Of a stretch of DNA of 64,000 nt, positions 21,232 through 31,015 are shown in pieces (position 1 is the stretch's first letter; every line of letters starts with the position of its first letter). The stretch is taken from positions 1 through 64,000 of the forward strand of contig NZ_FQUF01000012.1 of assembly GCF_900129085.1 (NCBI RefSeq). The letters are read 5' to 3'. The stretch is from Atopostipes suicloacalis DSM 15692 (lineage in GTDB: Bacteria > Bacillota > Bacilli > Lactobacillales > Carnobacteriaceae_A). The notes beneath the pieces were generated by a model, which had not been told where the DNA came from, searched no databases, and saw only the letters and a program-made list of their open reading frames with translations. Made by a program: the position numbers and the translations under genes.

Positions 21232-21324
21232 ATCTTGTAATGAATTTAACACATCTTTTTTTACTAAGCAAGCGTTTTTTGTTTTTCTTCTTAAGTTTTA
21301 TTTTTTTAGTTTCACACATAAAAA

Positions 21325-21360
21325 AGAGACTATGCCTATAGATACAGGTACATAGTCTCT
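21325..21360 (-). terminator. Terminator after the D-lactate dehydrogenase-like gene
   Basis: A 10-bp stem AGAGACTATG with its complement and a 16-nt loop is followed on the minus strand by six T. It insulates the arabinan locus control region from upstream transcription. Confidence 0.9.
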
Positions 21361-21383
21361 AAATTTACTTTTAAAAATTTTAA

Positions 21384-22379
21384 TTAGTTTACACGATTTT
21401 TCGTATCGCCAGTTTTAATCACTTCAAGAGTAGAATCCAAACCAATATTCATAATATTACGTACAGATACATTCGTATAAAAAGCAATATGTGGAGTGTA
21501 TAAAACTTTTGGATGATCTAAAAGACGTTGGAATAATTCATCTTTAATTCCTGTCTCACGATTATCGGCCGGAACATAGGAACCTTCATTCTCATAAGTA
21601 TCTAAAGCAGCACCCGCAAGTAAACCTTCATCCAAAGCTTTGATTAATCCTTCAGTATCGACAACCGATCCACGAGCATTATTAATAAGATAAGCAGAAG
21701 GTTTGAAATGTTTAAACATCTCGTAGTCAAATTGATGGTAGTTATCTGCTGTTGCCGGAACATGTAAAGTCACAACATCCGCTTCTTTTACAAGCTCTTC
21801 AACACTATCTTTATATTCTAAGTATTTTGTTGCTTCTTCATTAGGATACAGATCATAACCAATCACTTTCGCACCAAAACCTTTAAATAATTGTGCAGTT
21901 ACTCGACCGATATGACCCGTTCCAATAACACCCACTGTCATTTCACCAAGTAGGCCTCCACGAATAGCTGGTTGCCAGCGGAAGTCTCGTTCGTTCGTCT
22001 TCTCTTCAATTTCACGAACTTTACGAATTAACATTAAAGCTTGAGTTAATACAAACTCAGCAATGGATTCTGGTGAATATACAGGCACATTACTAATAAT
22101 AATGTCATTTTTAGTTGCTTCTTCTAAATCATAATAGTCAAAGCCAGCACTACGTTGTGCAATTTGTTTAATACCATACTCATGTAATTTTTCGTAAACT
22201 TCAGCTGGAACTTTCATGTTTTGACTAGTTGTTACTCCATCAAATCCTTTAGCCAAATGAACATTTTCAGGAGTTATTTGGCCATCAATAATTTTTACTT
22301 CTACATTATTGTCTTTTGACCATTTTTCTACAATTGGTAATTCTTCTTCTCGTACTTGATAAACAGCAATCTTAGTCAT
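21384..22379 (-). CDS. D-lactate dehydrogenase-like 2-hydroxyacid dehydrogenase
   Basis: An NAD-dependent dehydrogenase reducing pyruvate or a related 2-keto acid to the D-2-hydroxy acid. The 331 residues show the Rossmann motif VGVIGTGHIGR near 150, the catalytic Arg in INNARGSVVD near 232, the Glu in YENEGSYVP near 263 and the His in YTPHIAFYT near 295. Length and the HIAFYT sequence fit fermentative D-lactate dehydrogenase, though D-hydroxyisocaproate dehydrogenase cannot be excluded. ATG at 22379 follows AGAGGAGA, 24 nt after the PTS IIC gene, so the two form an operon. A TTGTGAAA half-site of the NADH sensor Rex type lies near the promoter at 23559. Confidence 0.88.
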   Translation of the reverse strand: MTKIAVYQVREEELPIVEKWSKDNNVEVKIIDGQITPENVHLAKGFDGVTTSQNMKVPAEVYEKLHEYGIKQIAQRSAGFDYYDLEEATKNDIIISNVPVYSPESIAEFVLTQALMLIRKVREIEEKTNERDFRWQPAIRGGLLGEMTVGVIGTGHIGRVTAQLFKGFGAKVIGYDLYPNEEATKYLEYKDSVEELVKEADVVTLHVPATADNYHQFDYEMFKHFKPSAYLINNARGSVVDTEGLIKALDEGLLAGAALDTYENEGSYVPADNRETGIKDELFQRLLDHPKVLYTPHIAFYTNVSVRNIMNIGLDSTLEVIKTGDTKNRVN

Positions 22380-22403
22380 TTAATCTCCTCTTTCTAATAA
22401 TTA

Positions 22404-23462
22404 TTAATTTTCGTCACCAACAAATTTAAACACGTCATCATTGTATAAGTTCATTCGTGTAAATATTGTATGTGTTACAAAAGCTATAGCTAATGGAACA
22501 ACCAAATATTGAACGATTAGAATCACTAGACGAATCATAACATTTCCTTCCATAAAACTGAAGGCAGTAATTGGGCCAGATAATCCTGTAATACCAAATC
22601 CAGCGGAAGCAGTTGTTCCTTGAATTTTGAAGAAGTAAGAAACTAAACCAGTCACCGCTGTATTAATCACAATTGGTAAAAACACAATCGGATTTTGTAA
22701 AACATTTGCCATTAATAATTTTGGACCCGAAAAGAAAAGAGTGAAAGTTGTTCCTGGATTGTTCACACGTGAAGATGCATAAACAAGAGTGAACAATGTA
22801 GCTGCAATCCCTACGTTTGCTGCACCAGCTCCCAAACCAGCTAGTGAAACTGCATAAGCAATAGCGACGGTTGATAAAGGAGTCACAATCATTATTCCAA
22901 ACGTTACAGCTAATAATATCATCATTAAGAATGGTTGTAAGTTTGTGAAGTTCGCAATTAAATCACCTAAAAGCGCTGTAGCTTTAGCAACATAAGGTAA
23001 TGTTAGCGTACCTACAAGACCAGGTATCGCTCCACCAATTATTGGAACAATAACAATTGTTAAATCAGGAAGACGTTTGCCATACCAACGAATAATCAAT
23101 ACAGAAATAATAACAGTAATAATTGTATTTACAAGATCTCCCGTACCATTTAATACCCAACCTTCTCCAACAAAACTAGCAGCTCCACTTCCGATAAAAG
23201 CAGCCCCAGCTACTGCTGCTGTATGTATTGGTGCAAAGCCGAATTGTATAGCTGTTAACATGCCCACTAAGAAAGGTACAGAGAAAGAAAATGTAGTAAC
23301 AATTTGAGATAATGTTACCCACATCGCTCCATGATTGGCCAAAGCTTTAAAAACTTCTCCAAAAATTGCACTTGGGATTAAACCCACGACAATCCCCATT
23401 GCTGCACCATTTAAAATCTTATTCGTAAATTCTCCTACACTCATTTTTGGTGTATTTTCCAT
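22404..23462 (-). CDS. Orphan PTS EIIC-like membrane transporter (PF13303-type)
   Basis: A strongly hydrophobic protein of about 352 residues with roughly ten membrane segments, resembling the PTS_EIIC_2 group. No IIA or IIB domain is present in it or nearby, so it may not be a phosphotransferase at all. The frame opens at 23486, but ATG 23462 (M-E-N-T-P-K) is preceded by AGGAG at 8 nt and is preferred. It is co-transcribed with the D-lactate dehydrogenase-like gene, which suggests transport of a substrate or product of that enzyme; this is a guess from context. Confidence 0.78.
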   Translation of the reverse strand: MENTPKMSVGEFTNKILNGAAMGIVVGLIPSAIFGEVFKALANHGAMWVTLSQIVTTFSFSVPFLVGMLTAIQFGFAPIHTAAVAGAAFIGSGAASFVGEGWVLNGTGDLVNTIITVIISVLIIRWYGKRLPDLTIVIVPIIGGAIPGLVGTLTLPYVAKATALLGDLIANFTNLQPFLMMILLAVTFGIMIVTPLSTVAIAYAVSLAGLGAGAANVGIAATLFTLVYASSRVNNPGTTFTLFFSGPKLLMANVLQNPIVFLPIVINTAVTGLVSYFFKIQGTTASAGFGITGLSGPITAFSFMEGNVMIRLVILIVQYLVVPLAIAFVTHTIFTRMNLYNDDVFKFVGDEN

Positions 23463-23566
23463 TTTTTCATCTCCTATAATCATCAATTACTCCAAAACTT
23501 CCATCCTTCGAATAAATATCACTCAATAAAGGATAAACGTTTTAGAAGTTTTCTTTTATTGTGAAA

Positions 23567-23595
23567 ATTGTAACACCATAAAATGATTTTTACAA
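23567..23595 (-). promoter_or_regulatory. Promoter of the PTS IIC-dehydrogenase operon
   Basis: Minus-strand TTGTAA (23590-23595) and TACAAT (23567-23572) with a 17-nt spacer form a near-consensus vegetative promoter about 100 nt before the start codon. The remaining stretch 23600-23809 is AT-rich and I see nothing else in it. Confidence 0.75.
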
Positions 23596-23809
23596 GACAT
23601 TTTTCAATGATTTCTCAATATACTTTTATGCATTTCTACTCATCAAAAACTCATGAATACGCTACCCATAATGATAATTATAGATTCCTTCGGTCAACAC
23701 GACAAAAATAACCCCTGTTATTTATAACGAATTTAATTAAAAATAGAGAAAGTTTGTTCATTGAATCACTCGAAGTTCGTGAAAAAGCAATTGAAACACA
23801 TTCTTAGTT

Positions 23810-24409
23810 TTATTTACTCATCTCCCACAAATAAAGAGATGCTATTGTGGCATAAGGATGGTAATTTTCTTTATAACGATTGAAGGTCTTTTTTGGCAAT
23901 TCTTCCATTTTGTATAATTTTTTCATTCCTCTCCGGATCGCTAAATCATGATAGCTAATAATATTTGGCCGTTGGAGCGAATGAATCAACAGCATTTCCG
24001 CCGTCCATTCCCCTATCCCCTTCAGTTGAGTAAGCTTGCTGATCACTTCCTTATCTGGTAATTTTTTAAACATCTTAAAATCTATCTCTTTACGTATTAC
24101 TGATTCAGCAATCCCTTTTATATATTCAGCTTTCCTCATGGTCATCCCACATTGCTGGATATCTGTTATCTTTACTTTCATTATATTTTCAGGTGTTATT
24201 TCTCCTACAAGATTTAGAAACCTCATCTTAACTGTAAGTGCTGCTTGATTTGAAATCTGTTGACCAATAACACTAGAAATCAATGAAGAAAAAATATCCG
24301 GTTCAATAGGACGTTTAATCCTTCCTATCTCGTCCATCGCACGGCCAAGGATTAAATCTTTTTCTTTTAAATGTTCTATCTCTTTATCTCCATACTCAAA
24401 GTAATGCAT
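23810..24409 (-). CDS. DNA-3-methyladenine glycosylase (HhH-GPD family)
   Basis: A 199-residue base-excision enzyme removing alkylated purines. The helix-hairpin-helix is LTQLKGIGEWTAEMLLIHSL near residue 130 and the catalytic Asp lies in YHDLAIRRG near 156; ISSVIGQQISNQAA near 45 is typical of AlkA-like proteins. ATG at 24409 follows AAGGGA at 6 nt and gives M-H-Y-F-E-Y; a GTG at 24424 has no ribosome site. It stands alone downstream of the terminator at 24459-24502. Short AlkA-like forms of this kind lack the N-terminal TBP-like domain of enteric AlkA. Confidence 0.88.
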   Translation of the reverse strand: MHYFEYGDKEIEHLKEKDLILGRAMDEIGRIKRPIEPDIFSSLISSVIGQQISNQAALTVKMRFLNLVGEITPENIMKVKITDIQQCGMTMRKAEYIKGIAESVIRKEIDFKMFKKLPDKEVISKLTQLKGIGEWTAEMLLIHSLQRPNIISYHDLAIRRGMKKLYKMEELPKKTFNRYKENYHPYATIASLYLWEMSK

Positions 24410-24458
24410 ATAATATCCCTTCACACTTAATTTTAATATGTTCTATTAGAAACCAAAA

Positions 24459-24502
24459 AATCTCCCGCAACTTATTCATACAAAATAAGTATACAGGAGA
24501 TT
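24459..24502 (-). terminator. Terminator of the restriction-AlbA operon
   Basis: AATCTCC pairs with GGAGATT outside an inner ACTTATT/AATAAGT stem, followed on the minus strand by six T. It ends transcripts coming from the AlbA_2 gene after a 3' UTR holding two repeat clusters. Confidence 0.8.
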
Positions 24503-24527
24503 GCATATTTTCGTATTTGTTGAAGAC

Positions 24528-24586
24528 TACTCGAACATTACTCAACAGTTACTCGAAAGTACTCGAAAGTTACTCAACAGTTCTCT
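24528..24586. repeat. 11-bp direct repeats, cluster 1
   Basis: TACTC recurs at 24528, 24539, 24550, 24560 and 24571, with TTCTC at 24582, that is at steps of 11, 11, 10, 11 and 11 bp. The unit on the minus strand is close to GAGTAACTKTY. It lies in the 3' UTR downstream of the AlbA_2 gene. Confidence 0.85.
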
Positions 24587-24649
24587 AAACAACCGCAAAA
24601 CATTGTTGGGATAACATTTTATCATGTATTTCAAATTTAAATTTTCAGT

Positions 24650-24709
24650 TACTCCCAACCTACTCCCAAGTTACTCCCAACCTACTCCCAACCCACTCCT
24701 AAGTTACTA
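24650..24709. repeat. 11-bp direct repeats, cluster 2
   Basis: Six units begin at 24650, 24661, 24672, 24683, 24694 and 24705, exactly 11 bp apart. Minus-strand units alternate between GAGTAACTTGG and GAGTAGGTTGG. The GAGTA core is shared with cluster 1, but the variable half differs. The cluster ends four bases before the AlbA_2 stop codon. Confidence 0.88.
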
Positions 24710-24713
24710 AAAA

Positions 24714-26138
24714 TTAATTATCCTTAAGCGTATAAAACCTTTTAGGATCATTTTTCCCTGATCCATGAGCTACAACAATATTTTTCTTTAGTAATTTATT
24801 TATCCATTTACGGGCAGTATTTTCAGATCGGTCTATTAGCTCAGCTGTCTCTTTTGTAGTTAGTCTTCCACTATTATACAAATATCGAACAATAGCTTCT
24901 TCTTGTTCATTTAACTCTTCAAATAATTCTGGTGTTATGATTTCACTGACTCGTCCAGTTTCGCGGTCCTTACGAGCTACGATATTATTCTTCAGTGTCA
25001 ATTGCACGGCACTTCCATTTGGTTCTTCATAAACGGGATCTTCTAAGAAATAGTCATTCATTTCTTTAAAAATTCGTCCTACCCCTTCGTTTGACTCCCT
25101 CACCCATTTATATTGAGTTAAAGCCGCCGCAAGTTTCGGGTTTCTAGAATAACGCTCTTCTTTGATATTTTCTAGAGTGACTGAAGCTGGTAATGCTCCA
25201 GGGCTATAAATTTCCAAACGATCATCAAACATTTTTATTCTAATATGGTCCCCCTGATTATCATAGCGCCTATGAATAATCGCATTGATCATCCCTTCAA
25301 ACCATGCAAATTCCGGATATTCTGGAAGGGTAACGAATCGCCCATCTTTTCCTAAAAATGTAAAATCACGCAGCTGCGTCCGGATAAAAGCAGCAGCTTC
25401 TCGAATCGCTGTAGGTAGGGCTTGATCAAAAGTCACATCCTTTACAACATTTAAGCGTGCACCTGTTTCTTCCCTTGTCCCCTCATAGCGCATAAAACGG
25501 ATACGTGCGCTCGGAAAGTAAGCAGGAATATTATTACTAAAAAGCAATAATCCCGTCACTGTTAATTTTCCATCACGAAGAAAGCCACGAGCTTTTAATA
25601 ATTTTTCTGTAGAAACCGTTGTGTTCAATAATTGTCGGAATTCCTCAACTAATTCCTCATTTACATCTTCTATAGAGGAATACTCAACCAACTCTTCTTC
25701 AAATTTTCGGGAGCCTCTATCATATTCTAATTGTGTAATCTGAGGATAAGTTAATTTTTTACTTTTATCGTTAATGCGTAAAAAAACAGACTCATCTTTT
25801 AATGAAATAATTGAATCATAACTCGGCTCAACATAGAACAATAAAACTTCATCATTTTCTCCACTTGAATTTTTAATCTCTAGACGTTCTGTATCATATT
25901 TTGGAAGGCTGTTTAAAAAATCAAAAGGAGCTTCTAGATAATTCTCGATTATTTTTGCTTTAGGATATTTAAAACCTGTTATTTCTCCGTCATCTTCAAT
26001 TCCAATTACTAAAGTTCCGCCTTCCGCATTCGCAAAAGCACTAAGATGTCTAGCGACTTCTCTAGGATGGATAACCGCTCGTTTTCTATCTAATAATTGC
26101 CCTTCAGGTTCTTTTTGATAATAATTTAAATTATCCAC
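24714..26138 (-). CDS. AlbA_2/Schlafen-type ATP-binding protein with winged helix
   Basis: A 474-residue protein of the 'RecG-like / divergent AAA_4' group. The AlbA_2 nucleic-acid or nucleotide domain spans about residues 10-125 (LSAFANAEGGTLVIGIEDDG is its hallmark), an ATP-binding GHKL-like C-terminal domain covers about 270-365 (MINAIIHRRYDNQG, FDDRLEIYSPGALP), and a winged helix closes the protein (ATKETAELIDRSENTARKWI-like segment near 430). It starts 30 nt after the broken res gene, as third gene of a Type III restriction operon. AlbA_2/HATPase proteins are common in defence islands, but no enzymatic role is established for this type. Confidence 0.85.
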   Translation of the reverse strand: MDNLNYYQKEPEGQLLDRKRAVIHPREVARHLSAFANAEGGTLVIGIEDDGEITGFKYPKAKIIENYLEAPFDFLNSLPKYDTERLEIKNSSGENDEVLLFYVEPSYDSIISLKDESVFLRINDKSKKLTYPQITQLEYDRGSRKFEEELVEYSSIEDVNEELVEEFRQLLNTTVSTEKLLKARGFLRDGKLTVTGLLLFSNNIPAYFPSARIRFMRYEGTREETGARLNVVKDVTFDQALPTAIREAAAFIRTQLRDFTFLGKDGRFVTLPEYPEFAWFEGMINAIIHRRYDNQGDHIRIKMFDDRLEIYSPGALPASVTLENIKEERYSRNPKLAAALTQYKWVRESNEGVGRIFKEMNDYFLEDPVYEEPNGSAVQLTLKNNIVARKDRETGRVSEIITPELFEELNEQEEAIVRYLYNSGRLTTKETAELIDRSENTARKWINKLLKKNIVVAHGSGKNDPKRFYTLKDN

Positions 26139-26168
26139 TTTAGACTATACCTCTCTTCCAAAATATTT

Positions 26169-28864
26169 TTATTCCATAGACAATCCCTCAAATGGTTTTC
26201 CTAAAGCAATCTCTCCTATTTGATCCATTGTATTTCTTCCATCGTTGCTTGTGTAGAACTTAACCCCTTTTATTCTAGTTCCTTCAACATCTTCATTAAT
26301 TACAAGTTCACCTTCGTTTTGATTAATAAATGAGAAAATGTCTTCTTTCCATTGATCTTTCTCTAATAAATTCGTTCCTTTTGGCTCTATGAAAATCTGA
26401 ATATAAAAATCTGAATTTTCTAAATATAAAATAAAATCTGGTTGAAAGCCACTATAATGAATTTCTCTTGCATGAGAATCAAATTGATATAATTTCAAAT
26501 TATCTTTTTTGCTACTCTCACGATGCATGTTCTCATCCATACGAATTAAATAAACTTCATCATACTCATCTTTCAACTCATTGACTCTTTCACTTATTCG
26601 ATCGATTAAATCTTTTTCTAATAAATTAACAATCGCTGAATCGTATGCAAAATAAGGTTCTTTGATTACATATCGTTTTACCTTCTGTGTAACCGTGTAA
26701 ACAGATTCTTTCCCTGTATCATAATCTGGGATTCTTTTACGATAATCTTGAATATAATCTTTAATGGGATAACCAATGAATTTATTGGTTCCACGCATTT
26801 TCTGATAGCCTCGCTGAATTTGTTGTGCCACTTCTTGCAAATATACTTCTAAAATTTGCAACTTTTCTATAGGCGTCAAATCATCCTTTGTCATCGATCG
26901 AGTTACTCTAGCATAGAGTGTACGCCCACGAATATTGAGCCAGTTTTTCTCGTAAAACTCTTCTCGTGATGATAAGTTTGGTAAATATTGTTTTAGATGT
27001 TCAAAATGAAAGAAAGTGAGTCGGTTCATTGCTTTATTTAAGTACCTCTCATCAATTTGAACGACTATATGGTGTTGCTGAGCTCCATCTTCCCCTACAA
27101 AATCAGAATACTTCACTTCCTGAGCAGCAGATATCCAAGGAACTATAATATCTTTTTTATTGTTAATTCCATATTTACCCAGCTCATCATAATAACTATC
27201 TGGAACAGAAACAGCTTCGTTATAATAAATTTTCCCCGTCTTCCAAACATTACTTTTGGTGAATGAAGATTTTAACTTTACATCAATTAGAGGATTCTTT
27301 GTATCATCACCGGTAGGTAAGTTCATCTCATCTAATGATTTAACTAAATTTTTCAAATATTGTGGTTCATTAATTGTATGATAATGCAAAGTTTCTAAAA
27401 ACAGACTAGATTTATTTCCATCTTCAAAACGTCGAATATAACTGCGTTCTTGATTCATTTCAAATGGATTATATCGTGCACCTCGACCAATTAATTGAGC
27501 TTCTGCATTTGTAGCATTCTTTGTTCCAGTCGTTTTTTCAGGATCACTAATACGTACAATATCGTATAAATTTAGGACATCCCAACCCTCTGTTAACTTT
27601 GCTACCGCAAATATAACACGATATAAGTTTGTTGGGCTTTCTAAACTATTTAGTGCTTCGTATTGTCCTTTTTCAAGAATTCCAGACTGTCCTGAGTCAT
27701 TGGCATTAATCACTCGGTTCGTCCCAAAGTCTCTTTTTATATCTCGCACAATTTTTGGAAATTCATCTAAACGCGAAATGTAATAAGCAAATGTCTTCTC
27801 TAGTGTTTCACTAGCTTCTATAGTATCCATCTGCATCTGTCTAGTAATAAATTCCTCTAAATTTTCAGGAGTTAGAGAATCTACCATTTGGTTAAAATTT
27901 TCTTCTGATTGATTTGAATCGGCAATTCTTTGAGATTTAAATAATATAATAGGCTTAATCTCTACCCCATATTCTTCCCGAGCAAACATTTTTCGATATT
28001 GACTGAGTAATACAGTATTTAACATATTATTCTCATCCGAATTAGACGTTTGAATACGTCGAATGTTTTTAGAATAGCCATCTGCTATAAAATGATCTAA
28101 CGTATAACGATAGATAATCTTATCTTTGTATTTTTCATAAATGTTTTTGTTGTCTAGATCGATAGTCGCTGTAAATTCCAATAACAAGTTATCTTCTCGC
28201 GCATCTAAAATAGTGTTGATTGCACTCTCCCAAGAGTGTTCATCTTCTTTTTCTGATTTCGTTGAAGCCGAATAATGATGCGCCTCATCTCCGAGAACGA
28301 CTGTCTTGTTTCGAGTATAGTCTTCTGCCCCCATCGAATTTTCTTTCACAGTATAAATATCACTTGCGACTGCTTGAACAGTGTCTAGCTTAATATAAAT
28401 AATATTTTCTCTAGGTTCTCTTGGAAATTGATTAACTTGTTGGATGTTGATTCTCTTCCCATTTATTTCAATGGGGTTATTGTATAAATACTTATCTGAA
28501 GACACATTCAGTAAGTTATCAATTGTTTTATTAAGTACACTCTTAGTATTAACGATAAAAAGAAAATTTTGATACTCATATTCCTCAAATAAATAAAGAA
28601 TCAGCCCGCCATCAAATCCGTTTTCCCAGATCCCGTTGCCATATTAAATAATACGTGATTAATAAAACGATAGTTAAAAAGCTCAGAAGATTGTGTGTAA
28701 TGGAAAAAACGCATAGCTTCTTCTTGATAATCTCGATAGGTATGGACTAAATTTCTCTTGATATATTCAGGGTGCTCAAAAGCATCCGTTTGAACAAAAA
28801 TATCAGCATCCATTTCAAGTAATTCTTCATAAAGAGGTAATGATTTTGGTTTTACTTTACTCAT
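26169..28864 (-). pseudogene. res: Type III restriction enzyme Res subunit, frameshifted
   Basis: ATP-dependent translocase/endonuclease of a Type III system. The N-terminal part (28864 to 28601) reads MSKVKPKSLPLYEELLEM, contains DYQEEAMRFF and ends in Walker A, MATGSGKTDLMAG, where a stop (TGA 28601-28603) appears. Reading on in the next frame restores LILYLFEEYEYQNFLFIVNT and the rest: DEAHHYSAS helicase motif, helicase motifs near 27590, and the C-terminal nuclease PDF...EPKG (PD-ExK) near 26400. So one base is missing at about 28603. The long 778-codon downstream frame starts at GTG 28505 but lacks Walker A, so it should be inactive as a motor. Full length would be about 899 residues, normal for Res. 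Confidence 0.9.
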
Positions 28865-29833
28865 CATTCTCATCCTTGTAAAAATTTTTATTAAACTTGT
28901 AATCATTATCAGAAATTAAATCTCGCACATTTTTATCCTCAATCTCTGAATAATTATAGTAAAGTTGGTTTTTATCGATAATCTTAATTAATGTTCTCTT
29001 CTGATCTTCAAATGATAATTTATTCAGTGTATTTTTAATCTCTTCTAAATCTACTCGAAAATCAAAATCTGCATTTTCTAACATTAAGTCCAAAACCTTT
29101 TGTAAAGCCTTTTGATCAGAAGCATTCATTACATCATCTAGATAGCCACGATTTTTCTCCATTAATTCAGCATAAACAAAGCTTCCGCCACCTAGCCAGT
29201 CCACATCTTTTGAAACACCGCCTTGCTCTCCCTCAATGACTTTTTGAAGGCGAGGCACAGATACTGTATTAATATAATCCATTTGCTCAATTCCAATATA
29301 GCGGCGATTCATTTTATGCGCAACGGCTTGAGTGGTAGATGAGCCCATGAAGAAGTCGAGAACTAAATCATTTTCAGATGTTGTAACTTTAATAATTAAT
29401 TTAATTAATTCTTCAGGTTTAGCGTAATCAAAATCATCTCTACTAAACAACTCATCAATTTGCTCATTACCTTTTTGATTTTTTACGTCTTTTAAAAGCG
29501 AACGAATAAACTGTTTAATAATAAAATCACTACTGACATAAGTCGGCTTTATGTTTGCTACATCTTCATCTTTAAAAACCCTTCTAAATGGACGTTTTCC
29601 AGACATAAAATCATAATCATCTGGAAAACCAATTCCGCCAGCATCATAATAGCTTTGAAATGTTTGTTTAGTGACCGCCCATGAACGCTTAGGATTTACA
29701 GGGTATTCTTTTCCAGTTTTAGGGTTAACTAACCTAAATAAACGCGAATCTTTAGAAGCTATTGTGTAATTTACGGTTATTTTAAGTTCTATATTATTTT
29801 CACGAATAAAATTTCTTTATCTGTTTTACTCAT
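28857..29833 (-). pseudogene. mod: Type III DNA methyltransferase Mod, internally deleted
   Basis: Only the C-terminal part of a beta-class N6-adenine methyltransferase remains. The open frame (29816-28857) encodes TVNYTIASKDSRLFRLVNP, KRSWAVTKQTF, GFPDDYDFMSGKRPFRRVF and the SAM-binding DFFMGSSTTQAVAHKMNRRY near 29350. The catalytic DPPY region and target-recognition domain, normally about 300 residues before this, are gone. At 29833 an ATG starts MSKTDKEIL, a plausible original N terminus, but it is out of frame with the rest, consistent with an internal deletion. The first in-frame ATG is 29606. The 3' end overlaps the start of res. Confidence 0.85.
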
Positions 29834-29960
29834 TTTATTTTTTCACATTATTTTATTCAATTAGGATTTCATTCTAACCTTTGTATCTTTAAAAATTAAA
29901 CATCATTATCAGGGATCGTTTTATAAATAGAATTAATTCTTAGCGACATGAGCAACATAA

Positions 29961-29990
29961 AAACCCCGCCTACTGTTATAGGCGAGGCTT
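29961..29990 (-). terminator. Terminator of the lysis cassette
   Basis: CCTCGCCTA pairs with TAGGCGGGG-like bases across a short loop and is followed by TTTTT on the minus strand, 34 nt past the endolysin stop. Confidence 0.85.
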
Positions 29991-30023
29991 TATTCAGAAT
30001 AAAATTCTAGCTAGTTTTTCTTT

Positions 30024-30779
30024 TCAAACCATTCCATTTACTATTTTTTGAATGATTGAGTAGTTATAACCGGCTTCTGTAAGACGTTTCTTCCTTTCTG
30101 GCCCATTTCCCCATTTGCCTTGAATAACCTCTTTAGCGACGATTTCATTCAATTTTCGATTTCCTTTTTCTTTTAAAATTGCATTGACTTCTTTTTGGAT
30201 AGTACGTGCATTATATCCAGCTTTTGTTAATTGAGCTGTTCGGTTATTACCGTTTCCCCACTTGCCTTGAATGACTTCTTTTGCAACTTCGTGAACAGGC
30301 TTCTTAGAAGTCTGGGTAGCGGATGGATATTTAGGTCTTGCATAGCCATCTACTCGCCAGTCATTCCATGCATACGTTCTTCTGGCTACTTGTTTTGACG
30401 TATTGCCTTCAATCGTGGTGATTTTATTTCCGTTTACTGCTTCGACAAAGCCTATATGATCAGCCCAGCCATTCTTTTGCCAATCAAAGACGACAATGTC
30501 TCCTGCTATTGGTTTAGCAAGCCCACGCCAAATCCCTTTATTTTTGAAAATTGCTATAAAGCGCTGAACGCCACATTCGCGGCCAATGTATTTAGAGGCC
30601 TGAGCCAAATCACCGACTACTGTGACAAAAGCTGCACACCAATCATCCGTTATTTTCATAGGATAGCCTACTGGTAGGGGTTTGACGGCATTATATTTCT
30701 TGATAAGGTCTTTATGCTTCGCATCTCCTTGTTGTGTACCCACGTATGATTTTGCTGTATTAAGAACAGATTTTAACAA
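30024..30779 (-). CDS. Endolysin: CHAP peptidase/amidase with two Cpl-7 repeats
   Basis: A 251-residue cell-wall hydrolase. The CHAP-like domain covers residues 1-145 with catalytic Cys in DDWCAAFV (48), His in WADHIGFV (108) and an acidic/Asn site in TIEGNTS (124-126). Two C-terminal Cpl-7 (CW_7) repeats follow, each with EVIQGKWGNG and a TxAGYN turn, binding peptidoglycan. There is no signal peptide, so export would depend on the holin. I place the start at TTG 30779 because AGGAGG lies 8 nt upstream; an ATG frame start at 30812 would overlap the holin by 53 nt and has no better site. It is the last gene of the sigma/lysis cassette. Confidence 0.88.
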   Translation of the reverse strand: MLKSVLNTAKSYVGTQQGDAKHKDLIKKYNAVKPLPVGYPMKITDDWCAAFVTVVGDLAQASKYIGRECGVQRFIAIFKNKGIWRGLAKPIAGDIVVFDWQKNGWADHIGFVEAVNGNKITTIEGNTSKQVARRTYAWNDWRVDGYARPKYPSATQTSKKPVHEVAKEVIQGKWGNGNNRTAQLTKAGYNARTIQKEVNAILKEKGNRKLNEIVAKEVIQGKWGNGPERKKRLTEAGYNYSIIQKIVNGMV

Positions 30780-31002
30780 AACTTCCACCTCCTCCCGATG
30801 AGTTCTCATCATGATAATTTTGAGAAGAGAGTTGTAAAACGGATCCTAAAAAGACAGTCACTAAATTTATGGTCGTGACGATAAGTGAAGTATTCATCCA
30901 ACCATATAAATCGCCTAATCCACTGATTAATACGGCAAAAGCGGGTAAGAAGATTAATACCAACCATTTTCCAATATCATATATCTTATTACTTAATTCC
31001 AT
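30760..31002 (-). CDS. Holin (phage Dp-1-like)
   Basis: An 80-residue membrane protein: short N terminus MELSNKIYDIGK, two membrane segments (about residues 13-30 and 40-60) and a polar C-terminal tail with a Gly run. This layout and the sequence resemble holins of the pneumococcal phage Dp-1 family. It should form the membrane lesion releasing the endolysin, whose gene overlaps its last 20 nt. ATG 31002 follows AAAGGA at 7 nt; a frame start at 31023 lies inside the upstream gene. Confidence 0.8.
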   Translation of the reverse strand: MELSNKIYDIGKWLVLIFLPAFAVLISGLGDLYGWMNTSLIVTTINLVTVFLGSVLQLSSQNYHDENSSGGGGSFVKICS

Positions 31003-31015
31003 CTCTCCATCCTTT

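Noticed and set aside
23559-23576. Full Rex operator at the dehydrogenase operon
   Set aside because: Only the TTGTGAAA half is convincing; the second half (TAACA) does not complete the palindrome.
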